64,000 nt of DNA from Ahrensia sp. Lineage in GTDB: Bacteria > Pseudomonadota > Alphaproteobacteria > Rhizobiales > Rhizobiaceae. The stretch is from positions 62,001-126,000 of the forward strand of contig JAPPOQ010000009.1 of the NCBI GenBank assembly GCA_028817895.1. Direction: 5' to 3'. The position numbers and the translations under genes were made by a program. Shown piece by piece: positions 8,559-17,253 of the stretch (positions are counted from its first letter, which is position 1; each line of letters starts with the position of its first letter). The notes beneath the pieces were generated by a model. It worked only from the letters and a program-made list of their open reading frames with translations. It was not told the origin of the DNA and searched no databases.

Positions 8559-9649
8559 GTACTCCCCTTGTTTCCATGGAAGGTGTCGACAAGCACTTTG
8601 GCACCTTCGTTGCAGTCAAGAACATCAATCTGACCATCGACGAGGGCGAATTCATTGCCATTATGGGCACGTCCGGTTGCGGCAAGACGACGACATTGCG
8701 CATGTTGGCCGGGCTGGAGCAGCCGACGGCAGGGACCATCCGCATCGCCGGCAAGCTGATGAATGATGTGCGGCCCCACCAGCGCGACACACCGATGGTC
8801 TGGCAATCACTGGCCCTGTTCCCGTTCCTCAACGCCCGCGAGAATGTCGAGTTCGGCCTGAAGATGCGCAATCAACCTGCGGATATTCGGCGCAAGAAGG
8901 CGATGGAATGGCTCGACCGTCTCGGTGTCGTAGAGTTCGCCGAGCGCAATATTGAAACCTTGTCCGGTGGACAAAAGCAGCGGGTGGCACTGGCCCGCTC
9001 ACTGGTGACCGAGCCGCAACTCCTGCTGCTGGATGAACCTCTATCGGCACTCGATGCGCATCTGGTCATCAGGATGCAATCGGTCCTGACAAAGCTGCAA
9101 CGCGAACTGGGTATCACTTTCGTCTATGTCACCCATTCCCAGTCCGAAGCCTTTGCGATGGCGGACCGGGTCATCATCATGTCGAACGGCGAAATTGCGC
9201 AGACAGGTCTCCCACGCGATATCTACCGCGAACCGGCCAACCGCTTCGTTGCCGAGTTCGTGGGACGCAACAACATCATTACTGGCGAGGTCGCCGGGGT
9301 GAGCGGCAAGAAGATCGAGATCAGTTCGCCGATCGGGCGTTTCAAGCTGAATGCGGATGCAACGGTTCCAGCCGTTGGGGATACCGTGACATTCGTCATC
9401 GCCGCAGATCTGGTCGAAGTCACGCGCGCAAAGCCGAAGGCGGACAATGTTGTGGACTGCAGCCTGATCTCCGAGGAATTCATCGGGTCGATGGTCACGC
9501 TGTTTCTGGAAACAGCAGACGGGACCGAATTCAAGGTGCAGCTTCAGGAAAGAGAACTGGCAACGCTGGACCATAACAGCGGCAGCCTCTTCTATTTGAG
9601 TTGGAAGGCTGAAAGCGCGCATTTGTTGCCAGCCGAGACAAACAAATGA
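8555..9649 (+). CDS. ABC transporter ATPase, PotA-like
   Basis: About 364 residues, cytoplasmic. The Walker A is GTSGCGKTT (near residue 42), the signature is LSGGQKQR, the Walker B is LLLLDEPLSALD, and the switch histidine follows in YVTHSQSEA. Beyond residue 240 a TOBE-type domain follows, as in PotA. It powers the import system formed with the two permeases and the Tat-exported binding protein. Start and stop overlap both neighbours by 4 bp, which suggests tight co-translation including the downstream hydrolase. Confidence 0.9.
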   Translation: MSTPLVSMEGVDKHFGTFVAVKNINLTIDEGEFIAIMGTSGCGKTTTLRMLAGLEQPTAGTIRIAGKLMNDVRPHQRDTPMVWQSLALFPFLNARENVEFGLKMRNQPADIRRKKAMEWLDRLGVVEFAERNIETLSGGQKQRVALARSLVTEPQLLLLDEPLSALDAHLVIRMQSVLTKLQRELGITFVYVTHSQSEAFAMADRVIIMSNGEIAQTGLPRDIYREPANRFVAEFVGRNNIITGEVAGVSGKKIEISSPIGRFKLNADATVPAVGDTVTFVIAADLVEVTRAKPKADNVVDCSLISEEFIGSMVTLFLETADGTEFKVQLQERELATLDHNSGSLFYLSWKAESAHLLPAETNK

Positions 9650-10527
9650 TTCTCAACCCGATCCCGTGGCCGAACGGTGCAACATGCGCCTGCGCGATCA
9701 CATTCGACATGGATGCAGACAGTCTCATCCACGTCGCCCGGCCGCAGGACAGCCATCAGCGGCTGTATCCGATTTCCATGGGCCGTTACGGACCGACGGT
9801 CGCGATTCCGCGCATTCTGGAAACCTATCAGCGGCTGGGTTTGAAGCAATCATTCTTCGTTCCCGGATGGTGCCTCGAAACCTATCCGGACGCCGTAGAG
9901 GCCATCCTGAAGGATGGTCATGAGATTGGCCATCATGGCTGGATTCATGAAGACCCGATTGTCACTCTTGGCAACCAGCGCGCGCCGTTTGAGAGAGCCC
10001 TTCGCGCCCATGAGAAAATTTGCGGCAAACAGCCCAGGGGCTACCGAGCCCCGGTCTACAATATCACGCCGGAGGTGATCGATCTGCTGATCGAATACGG
10101 GTTCGACTATGACAGCTCTCTCATGGCCGACGACATTCCCTACCGAATGCAGACGGATGCCGGTGAACTCTATGAAATGCCGGTCCATTGGGGAACCGAC
10201 GACTGGCCGCCCTTCGCGCATTATGACGAGATCGGCTACATGATGCCGGTTCGTGCGCCCAGCGCCGGCCTTGCCGGATTCTGGGAGGAGTTCGAAGCAC
10301 AATATGAAGCGGGGGGATTTTTCATGCTCATTGTGCATCCGTTTCTGACAGGCCGGTTGGCGCGCTGGCGTTTGGTCGAAAAGTGGCTGGAGGGTATCCT
10401 CGACAGCCACGATGTCTGGTTTGCTCCACTCGAGGACATTTGTGAGCACGTGAAGTCGGTTGAAGAGACCGGTGGGGCGCAAATCCGGACCGAACATCTT
10501 CCATATTTCGACGGCCCTCAAAAATAA
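9646..10527 (+). CDS. Polysaccharide-deacetylase-fold hydrolase (NodB/PuuE-like)
   Basis: About 293 residues of the carbohydrate-esterase-4 fold. The metal motif TFDMDAD occurs near residue 20, HHGWIHED near residue 105, and a GYRAPVYN segment around 130 is typical of the family. There is no signal peptide, so it acts in the cytosol and is unlikely to trim cell wall. The family includes the PuuE allantoinase, which opens a cyclic ureide. Given the cytosine deaminase and the DUF1989 gene next door, a cyclic amide or N-acyl nitrogen compound is a reasonable substrate, though this is inference. The gene overlaps the ATPase stop by ATGA, so it belongs to the transport operon. Confidence 0.75.
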   Translation: MILNPIPWPNGATCACAITFDMDADSLIHVARPQDSHQRLYPISMGRYGPTVAIPRILETYQRLGLKQSFFVPGWCLETYPDAVEAILKDGHEIGHHGWIHEDPIVTLGNQRAPFERALRAHEKICGKQPRGYRAPVYNITPEVIDLLIEYGFDYDSSLMADDIPYRMQTDAGELYEMPVHWGTDDWPPFAHYDEIGYMMPVRAPSAGLAGFWEEFEAQYEAGGFFMLIVHPFLTGRLARWRLVEKWLEGILDSHDVWFAPLEDICEHVKSVEETGGAQIRTEHLPYFDGPQK

Positions 10528-10545
10528 CAGGTTCGAAGAAGGCTC

Positions 10546-10995
10546 ATGCTAAACGAAACAGATCGAAGATTTCTCGATGTCGCCTATGAGGAAGCCAAGG
10601 CCGGGTTCGATGAGGGCGGCTGTCCGATCGGCAGCGTTCTTGCCAGAGGCGATGAACTTATCGCACAGGGCAGAAACCAGCGCGTACAGTGTGGCGATCC
10701 GATCGCGCATGGCGAAATGGACTGCCTGCGCAAAGCGGGTCGTCAAAAATCGTATCGCGGCATGACGCTCTACACGTCACTGTCTCCCTGCATGATGTGT
10801 TCCGGAACGATCGTGCAATTCGGAATCCAACGCGTCGTCGTCGGTGAGAATATTAATTTCGGCGGCAACGAGGAATTCCTGCGATCCCGCGGCATTGAAG
10901 TCATTGTCGTCAACGATACCGACTGCGTTGCGCTGATGAAGCGGTTCATCGAGGAGAAGCCTGAATTGTGGGCCGAAGATATCGCCGAGGAATAA
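10546..10995 (+). CDS. Cytosine deaminase, yeast (Fcy1) type
   Basis: About 149 residues. The zinc deaminase motifs are AHGEMDC (H55, catalytic E57) and SLSPCMMC (C82, C85). The C-terminal half (VVVGENINFGG, then FIEEKPELWAEDI) closely resembles the yeast cytosine deaminase Fcy1, not the unrelated amidohydrolase CodA. The expected reaction is cytosine to uracil plus ammonia. Related enzymes deaminate other aminopyrimidines or creatinine-like rings. Its place in an ABC-transporter operon, with an NCS1 permease remnant nearby, supports a nucleobase-like substrate. GAAGAAGG precedes the ATG. Confidence 0.82.
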   Translation: MLNETDRRFLDVAYEEAKAGFDEGGCPIGSVLARGDELIAQGRNQRVQCGDPIAHGEMDCLRKAGRQKSYRGMTLYTSLSPCMMCSGTIVQFGIQRVVVGENINFGGNEEFLRSRGIEVIVVNDTDCVALMKRFIEEKPELWAEDIAEE

Positions 10996-11011
10996 TCGAG
11001 GCCGGGAAGGC

Positions 11012-11701
11012 ATGATCGAACACATATATAACGCTGCTGTGCCGGACGGCTCCAATGCGACAGCCACCGAATCGATCTCAGCCGATGGCAGCGGTGAGCC
11101 CGGAAAGCGCTACGTCATACCTGCGCGGCAGGGGCGGGCGGTTCGTCTTGGAAAAGGCAACCTCCTTACGATCTTCAATCCGCATGGCAATCAGGTGTGT
11201 GACTTCTTCGCGGTCATCGAGAATGCACCCGGCGAGTTTCTATCGATGGAACATTGCAGAACCGCGCTCGGACGCATCTATGTGCGCGCAGGCGATATCC
11301 TCGTCACAAACCGCCGCCGCCCGCTGATCGAGATTGTCGAGGACACGTCTCCCGGCGTTCACGACATCCTCATCGCCTGCTGCGATCAGCCCAGATACCA
11401 ACAACTGGGCGCATCGGGGTATCACGACAATTGCGCCGACAATTTCAAAATGAGCCTTCTGGCCATCGGCGAGCACGCTGCTCATGTGCCAAGTCCGTTC
11501 AACATATGGATGAACATTCCGGTTGGCAGGTCGGGTGAATACGAATGGAGACCTCCCGTATCGAAAGCGGGCGACACCATCGTTTTGAAGGCGCACGAAG
11601 ATTGTATCGCAGTAATGTCGGCCTGCCCGCAGGACATGACACCAGTCAATGGCTCCGCTGCAGTTCCAACCGAACTCGAATTTCGAGTTGGAGTGATGTG
11701 A
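11012..11701 (+). CDS. DUF1989 / urea-carboxylase-associated family protein
   Basis: About 229 residues matching the family named for its pairs next to urea carboxylase. Features are a VIPARQGRAVRLGKG strand, FNPHGNQVCDFF, SMEHCRTALGRIYVRAGD, LVTNRRRP, the cysteine-rich IACCDQPRY, the invariant GYHDNCADN and a final SACPQDMTPVNG. The family probably binds a metal with its H, C and D residues, and its chemistry is not established. As last gene of the transporter-deaminase operon it is likely to handle a nitrogen-releasing step or a urea-like product. A 176-bp gap follows, in which I see no clear terminator or gene. Confidence 0.8.
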   Translation: MIEHIYNAAVPDGSNATATESISADGSGEPGKRYVIPARQGRAVRLGKGNLLTIFNPHGNQVCDFFAVIENAPGEFLSMEHCRTALGRIYVRAGDILVTNRRRPLIEIVEDTSPGVHDILIACCDQPRYQQLGASGYHDNCADNFKMSLLAIGEHAAHVPSPFNIWMNIPVGRSGEYEWRPPVSKAGDTIVLKAHEDCIAVMSACPQDMTPVNGSAAVPTELEFRVGVM

Positions 11702-11877
11702 TCAGCCGGAACCTCATCTCGGCTAGCGGTATCGAACAACCAGGATTGGGAAATAGGAGCTCAAATATTCAACGTCCAAAACCTGAAACAACCAGATCTG
11801 ATTTGTGGCCGCAGCGTGCAGCTCGGCGGTCCATATGTTTGATCGCCTTCATGTTGGGCAGATTGAGGAACTAAAAG

Positions 11878-13590
11878 ATGCCAGCCAAGAACGTTCTTTT
11901 TGTCATGTGCGATCAGCTCAGGTGGGACTATCTGAGTTGCTATGGCCATGAACGTTTGCACACACCCAATATTGACGCTCTAGCGGCACGAGGCGTTCGA
12001 TACGACCGCGCCTATGTTCAATCGCCTGTCTGCGGAGCGTCGCGCATGTCCACTTATACTGGACGTTACGTTCACGCGCATGGAGCCAGCTGGAATTTCG
12101 TTCCCATCAAGGCAGGCGAAATGACCATTGGCGATTATCTGCGGCCAATGGGTGTCCGGTCTGTTTTGATTGGCAAGACGCATATGCGTGCCGATTCCAT
12201 GGGCATGTCGCGGTTGGGCATTGATCCAACCAGCCAGATTGGGGTGCGGATATCCGAATGCGGTTTTGATCCATTCGAGCGGGATGACGGTATTCATCCC
12301 TATTCAGGCCACGAGCCAAACCCACCCTACAACGACTATGCGCGGGCCAACGGGTTGGATGCGAAAAATCCATGGGAAGAATACGCCAACGCGGCTGAAG
12401 GAGAAGAGGGCGATCTGTTGTCGGGTTGGTTCCTGAAATATGCGGATCGCCCGGCCCGCGTACCGGACCCCTTGTCGGAAACGCCCTATATCACCACCCG
12501 TGCGATGGATTTTATCGACGACGCGCTTGAGAAAAACCCGGACCAGCCCTGGGTTGCGCATGTCAGCTACATCAAGCCGCACTGGCCTTATATTGTGCCG
12601 GAGCCCTACGCCAGCATGTTCGGGCCTGAGGATGTACCGCCCGCCAACCGCAGCGAGGCAGAGCGTGAGAACGCACATCCGGTCTATGCAGAATTCATGA
12701 ACCGTCGGGTCAGCCGAAACTTTTGCCGCGATGAGGTGCGTGCAAAGGTCATCCCGGCTTACATGGGGTTGATCAAGCAGATTGATGATCAGATGGATAG
12801 GCTGTTCAAGCATCTGGAGGATCGTGGCATCGCCGATGAGACCATGATCGTTTTCACCTCGGATCATGGTGATTATCTGGGCGACCACTGGCTGGGTGAA
12901 AAAGATCTGTTTCACGAAGAGGCGCTTCGTGTTCCGCTGATCATCTATGACCCATCGGTCGACGCGGACCCAACGCGCGGCACGGTCAATGCCGATTTGG
13001 TTGAAGCGATTGATCTGGCTCCAACTTTTCTGGAGATGTATGGCGGTGCGCCCGTACCTCATGTAATGGATGGTCATTCGTTGATGGGCACGTTGACTGG
13101 CGCTCGCAAGGAAGATCCGCGCAAATATGTCATTGCGGAGTATGATTATTCCTTCATCGAGCCGCGCATTGCCCTGAACATGTCCGCGCGCGATTGTTGG
13201 TTGCGGATGATCTTTGACGGCCGTTTCAAATATATCCATGGCGAAAAGTTTCGCCCGATGCTGTATGATCTGCAGGAAGATCCGAACGAACAGACCGATA
13301 TTGGCGATCATCCGGCCTTTGCTGATGTGCGAGCTCAACTGCACGAGGCGCTGTTCGAATGGGCGCGCAAGCCGCGTCAACGCAATACAGTTGCAGACGG
13401 CGCAATCGAGGGTACCAACATCCAGGATCGCATTGGTGAGGCTGGTATCTTGATCGGTTATTGGGATGAAGCCGAGCTGGAAGATGCCATCAAGAATAAA
13501 TGGGAGCCGCGTCTGGCCAATGCCAATCCACTGGTCGCACCAACATTGAACAAACTGCTGCGACGCGAACAGAGGGAGGAAAAGCGGTGA
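11878..13590 (+). CDS. Sulfatase-family hydrolase, phosphonate-monoester-hydrolase/arylsulfatase-like
   Basis: About 570 residues of the alkaline-phosphatase/sulfatase superfamily. D12 with Q13 starts the metal site (MCDQLRWDYL). The nucleophile region is VCGASR, with C52 as the residue matured to formylglycine. It differs from the classical C-x-P-S-R by having alanine, as in some phosphonate monoester hydrolases and choline-sulfatase relatives. HVSYIKPHWPY, TSDHGDYLGDH and the C-terminal FKYIHGEKFRPMLYDLQEDPNE are also family features. No signal peptide is seen, so the substrate must be imported. It is followed, with overlap, by a cupin and a TRAP system, which suggests uptake and cleavage of an organosulfate or phosphate/phosphonate ester. 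Confidence 0.8.
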   Translation: MPAKNVLFVMCDQLRWDYLSCYGHERLHTPNIDALAARGVRYDRAYVQSPVCGASRMSTYTGRYVHAHGASWNFVPIKAGEMTIGDYLRPMGVRSVLIGKTHMRADSMGMSRLGIDPTSQIGVRISECGFDPFERDDGIHPYSGHEPNPPYNDYARANGLDAKNPWEEYANAAEGEEGDLLSGWFLKYADRPARVPDPLSETPYITTRAMDFIDDALEKNPDQPWVAHVSYIKPHWPYIVPEPYASMFGPEDVPPANRSEAERENAHPVYAEFMNRRVSRNFCRDEVRAKVIPAYMGLIKQIDDQMDRLFKHLEDRGIADETMIVFTSDHGDYLGDHWLGEKDLFHEEALRVPLIIYDPSVDADPTRGTVNADLVEAIDLAPTFLEMYGGAPVPHVMDGHSLMGTLTGARKEDPRKYVIAEYDYSFIEPRIALNMSARDCWLRMIFDGRFKYIHGEKFRPMLYDLQEDPNEQTDIGDHPAFADVRAQLHEALFEWARKPRQRNTVADGAIEGTNIQDRIGEAGILIGYWDEAELEDAIKNKWEPRLANANPLVAPTLNKLLRREQREEKR

Positions 13591-14048
13591 GTTTACAGCC
13601 CGGAATCCAGCGCCGCGGTGAAGGCATTGATGGTGTGCACTGGAACATCATGGGGCAGGTCTATACGCCCAAATCTGTCACCGAAGACTGTTTCAGCTGG
13701 CACGCTTTGCTTCCGCCCGAAACATTCGTGCCGCCCCATATCCACCCGACACAGGATGAATACATCCTCGTCCAATCGGGCGAGTTGGACCTGGTTTTGG
13801 GAGGGGAGGAAATACACGCAAATCAGGGCGACCTGATTTGCATGCCAAGAGCCATTCCGCACGGGATATTCAACAATACCGGCCACGATGTGAATTGTTT
13901 GTTCTGGGTCACACCGACGGGCAAGTTGGTCAATCTGTTCCGCAAGCTCCATAATTTGGCGCGGCCAGACGAAGTCGTCGCCTTATCGCCCGCCTATGAG
14001 GTGAATTTTCTGCCGCCAAAACGTGCGGCCGATGTCATGGATCTGTGA
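13587..14048 (+). CDS. Cupin-domain protein
   Basis: About 153 residues with a single cupin barrel. The first motif is VPPHIHPTQDEYILVQSGELDL (histidines and glutamate for a metal), and the second is GDLICMPRAIPHGIFN. The GTG start at 13587 overlaps the sulfatase stop (GTGA) and has a strong AGGGAGGA site. The family covers isomerases, dioxygenases and sensors, so the function is open. The overlap with the sulfatase suggests it acts on the released alcohol or sugar. Confidence 0.75.
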   Translation: MSLQPGIQRRGEGIDGVHWNIMGQVYTPKSVTEDCFSWHALLPPETFVPPHIHPTQDEYILVQSGELDLVLGGEEIHANQGDLICMPRAIPHGIFNNTGHDVNCLFWVTPTGKLVNLFRKLHNLARPDEVVALSPAYEVNFLPPKRAADVMDL

Positions 14049-14083
14049 TGGGTCCCCGATCAATGTTCAAGGGAGGAATCAAA

Positions 14084-15127
14084 ATGAAACCCAAACATAC
14101 CTTAGGTGCCTTGGCACTAGCCTTCTCCATGTCGATACCGGCCCCAGCACAAGCTGCTGAACGGGTTATTTTCAACTGCTTCTTTCCAGCCAAGCACTAT
14201 GTGTGCACGGTCATGCTGCCTGAGCTGAAAAAGCGCATTGAAACGGCCACCGAAGGCCGCGTTAAAGTGAACACGCCGCCAAAGTCCCTGGCCGCTCCGC
14301 CGGACCAGTATGACGGTGTTGTTGGCGGCGTGATGGACGGTGCGTTGCAGTTCAACGCCTTCATCGCCAATCAGGTGCCGGGGATTCAATTCTCCATGAT
14401 GCCATTTATCAACGGTGCGCGTGCGGAGGTAGCTGGCCCGGCTCTCTGGGACACGTATCAGAAGTTCTTTGCCGACAAGAATGAATATGGCGAGGCGGTG
14501 CTGATCTCGCTTTATGCCTCAAGCGGCAACGAAATCTATTCGATGAATGATACGCCGATCCAGACAATTGAGGATATCGGCAGTCGCAAGATGTGGGGTC
14601 TGCCCGGTGTGGTGGCGAATACGCTGAAAGCGACCGGTAGTTCTGTTGTCGCTGGCCCAGCGGTGCAAATGCTGGAAATCATTTCAAAGGGTGTTGTGGA
14701 CGGTCATGCCGGTGTTCCATGGGGTTCTATCGCTGCCTTTAAAATCGGCGACTACACCAAGTCGGCGACCGAACTGAAAAACAAACTGTTCCAGCCCACC
14801 TTTTCCTTCCTGATTTCGAAGTCCAAGTGGGACAAATTTTCCAAGGAAGATCAGGACGCCATCATGAAGGTGATGGGCGCCGACTTTGCGAAGTTCGCCG
14901 GCAAGGTCCAGGACGGCGCCAATGACAAAGCCCGCGCGGCGATGATCAAAGCCGGTGTCAAAGCAATTGACGGTTCCGACAAATTGGAAGCAGACCTGCG
15001 GAAGCTGGGTCAACCTATCACTGACGCTTGGGTCGCCAAGGCAAAAGCCATGGGTGTTGATGGTCAGGAAGTGATTGACTACTACCTCGCGCGCATCGCT
15101 GAAGGCGACGCAGCGATGAAAAACTAG
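14084..15127 (+). CDS. TRAP transporter solute-binding protein (DctP family)
   Basis: About 347 residues with a clear Sec signal peptide (MKPKHTLGALALAFS to AQAAE). The DctP pattern follows: ETATEGRVKVNTPPKSLAAPPDQYDGV near residue 60, KMWGLPGVVANTLKATG near 170 with the carboxylate-binding arginine region, and KGVVDGHAGVPW near 210. The start is ATG 14084 after GGGAGGA. The frame is open further upstream to the cupin stop but lacks a ribosome site there. It binds the solute in the periplasm for the following DctQM pair, probably the sulfated or phosphorylated compound cleaved by the upstream hydrolase. Confidence 0.88.
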   Translation: MKPKHTLGALALAFSMSIPAPAQAAERVIFNCFFPAKHYVCTVMLPELKKRIETATEGRVKVNTPPKSLAAPPDQYDGVVGGVMDGALQFNAFIANQVPGIQFSMMPFINGARAEVAGPALWDTYQKFFADKNEYGEAVLISLYASSGNEIYSMNDTPIQTIEDIGSRKMWGLPGVVANTLKATGSSVVAGPAVQMLEIISKGVVDGHAGVPWGSIAAFKIGDYTKSATELKNKLFQPTFSFLISKSKWDKFSKEDQDAIMKVMGADFAKFAGKVQDGANDKARAAMIKAGVKAIDGSDKLEADLRKLGQPITDAWVAKAKAMGVDGQEVIDYYLARIAEGDAAMKN

Positions 15128-15144
15128 AAAAGCAATAGCGCCCG

Positions 15145-15663
15145 ATGGAACGCGTTTTCAGAATCATGGAGCGGGTGCTGGCAATTTGTGCCGGAACCGC
15201 ACTGTTCGTCATGATGATTTTGACATTCGTGGATGTCGTCGGGCGCTACGGCTTTAACAAGTCGATTTTCGGCGCGTCTGAAATGATAGAGGTTTTGATG
15301 GTTGTCGTGATCTTTGCCGGAGTGGCGTTTGTCACGGCAAGCGATCAGCACATCAAGGTCGATATATTCGCGTCCCTGGCCGAAAAGTTTGCGCCAAACT
15401 TTCAGCGTTGGGCTGTCCACCTTTTTTCACTCACTATCTATGCAGGGTTAACCTATGAGCTGGGTCGCCACATGTTCGACAGTCTGTCCAGCGGGAAACG
15501 CACTGCAGTGTTGGATCTCCAGCAATGGGTTTTGCCCGGCGCTGCGGTCTTTTTTTCGGTGATCGGCGTTCTCCTTTTCGGCGCCGCGATCCTCGCGACT
15601 AGAGGTAGACTCGACAAGCTGACTCATATTGCCGCTCAAGATGGCCACGGCTCGGACCTATAA
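15145..15663 (+). CDS. TRAP transporter small permease (DctQ family)
   Basis: About 172 residues with four membrane helices and the DctQ signature FVDVVGRYGF near residue 30, then SEMIEVLMVVVIFAGVAFVTA and QHIKVDIF. It lies 17 bp after the binding-protein gene and 3 bp before dctM. It partners the large permease that follows. Confidence 0.88.
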   Translation: MERVFRIMERVLAICAGTALFVMMILTFVDVVGRYGFNKSIFGASEMIEVLMVVVIFAGVAFVTASDQHIKVDIFASLAEKFAPNFQRWAVHLFSLTIYAGLTYELGRHMFDSLSSGKRTAVLDLQQWVLPGAAVFFSVIGVLLFGAAILATRGRLDKLTHIAAQDGHGSDL

Positions 15664-15666
15664 CCC

Positions 15667-16968
15667 ATGGAACTCGCTCTCTTTGGGTTTGCAATTCTAC
15701 TGTTTCTGAGCTTTTGCGGTTTTCCCCTCGGTTTTACCACATTGCTCGTCGGCTTTGTGGGGTTCGCCTACACGCGTGAGTGGAATTGGGAAGGGGCCAT
15801 GACAATGGTCGGCCAGCAGGTGATGGAAACCGGTGCCAATTATGGTCTGTCGGTGATCCCGCTGTTTATTCTGATGGGCAGTTTCATTCATCGCTCCAAC
15901 ATTTCAGAGGATTTGTTTCGTGCCGCTTACGCGTTGATTGGCTATCGCAAGGGCGGATTGGCACAGGCCACAGTATTGGCCTGCGCGGGCTTCTCAGCCG
16001 TGTCAGGATCCTCGCTCGCCACGGCAGCGACGATGACCAAGGTGGCCATGCCGCATATGCGCAAATACGGCTACGCTGACAGTCTATCTTCAGGTGTGGT
16101 AGCTGCGGGCGGGACATTGGGGATCATGATACCGCCGTCCGTGCCGCTCATCATTTACGGGCTGGTAGCAGAGGAGGACATTGGCAAACTTTTCATCGCC
16201 GGGACAATTCCCGGCATAATGCTCGTATTCCTATTTTTGGGTGCGGTACGGTTTTCCATTTGGCGAAATCCGTCACTTGGCCGGCCCGGTGACAAGCTGA
16301 CTCGCCCCGAACGGTTTTCAGCTTACGCAAAAGTTTGGCCGGTCATCGCACTATTCATTTTGGTGCTTGGCGGCATCTATGTCGGTGCTTTCACACCAAC
16401 TGAAGCTTCGGGCATCGGCGCATTTGGAGCGGCGGCCTTTGCCTTTTTCAAGGGTCACCTGCGCAGTTGGAATGCTTTGCTTGATATTCTCATCGACAGC
16501 ACCAAGACCTCAGCTGTTCTGTTCTCGGTGATCTTCGGTGCGCTGGTTTTCGCGAACTTCATAAACCTGTCCGGCCTGCCTTACGATCTGTTGGATATGC
16601 TAGAAGACATGAATATGGGGCCGATTGGTGTCGTGCTGTTTGTATGCGCGATTTGCATTGTCCTTGGCATGATCTTCGAAGCTGTGGGCCTATTGCTTCT
16701 GATCGTTCCCGTGTTCCTGCCGACGCTTCAACTCATGGGCGTTGATTTGATCTGGTTCGGCATCATCATGGTGGTCGTTGTCGAGATGGGGCTGATTACG
16801 CCGCCGATCGGAATGAACGTTTTTACCGTACGGGCAGTCATGCCGGACATCCGGTTGGGAGACATCTTTAGGGGAGTGATCGCCTTCGTTTTCGCCGATG
16901 TGATCGCGTTGGGGTTGATCCTGCTATTCCCGGTAATTGCGATAGGATTGGTCGAAATCCTCAGATGA
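15667..16968 (+). CDS. TRAP transporter large permease (DctM family)
   Basis: About 433 residues, the standard length, with about 12 helices. DctM hallmarks include GFSAVSGSSLATAATM, the GTLGIMIPPSVPLIIYG loop, FTPTEASGIGA, and EMGLITPPIGMNVF close to the end. It is the last gene of the sulfatase-cupin-TRAP operon. Confidence 0.9.
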   Translation: MELALFGFAILLFLSFCGFPLGFTTLLVGFVGFAYTREWNWEGAMTMVGQQVMETGANYGLSVIPLFILMGSFIHRSNISEDLFRAAYALIGYRKGGLAQATVLACAGFSAVSGSSLATAATMTKVAMPHMRKYGYADSLSSGVVAAGGTLGIMIPPSVPLIIYGLVAEEDIGKLFIAGTIPGIMLVFLFLGAVRFSIWRNPSLGRPGDKLTRPERFSAYAKVWPVIALFILVLGGIYVGAFTPTEASGIGAFGAAAFAFFKGHLRSWNALLDILIDSTKTSAVLFSVIFGALVFANFINLSGLPYDLLDMLEDMNMGPIGVVLFVCAICIVLGMIFEAVGLLLLIVPVFLPTLQLMGVDLIWFGIIMVVVVEMGLITPPIGMNVFTVRAVMPDIRLGDIFRGVIAFVFADVIALGLILLFPVIAIGLVEILR

Positions 16969-17253
16969 TATCCTGGTCAGAAAATGAGACATCGGTGCCC
17001 CGGTTCTCACGTCGGATGTAATACTCCACCCCGTCGTCAAACTGAGTCCTAAGTGATATTGGTCTGACCGCGCTGCTAAAGTCGCGAAACGCTCCGGTTA
17101 TCGTTACCCGCGTGCATCCGGCCGATCCGGATCGCGTAGTAACGACTATCGTCAGCTATCGATCGTCCGGATCAAACCCCGTCTGAGACGTTCGCTCGTG
17201 ATTGGTGCTTGTCACGCGTGGCGCCACGCGGTTATTGCGGTGCGCTATCAGGC
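16969..17253. other. Intergenic boundary with palindromes
   Basis: No gene recognised. This 285-bp stretch separates the TRAP operon from the truncated end of sdaA, where base composition becomes visibly richer in G and C. It holds a perfect 16-bp palindrome, CGCGTGGCGCCACGCG, at 17215-17230, and the symmetric CGTCTGAGACG at 17180-17190. I see no transposase remnant, but this looks like a joint between two differently composed segments. Confidence 0.5.
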
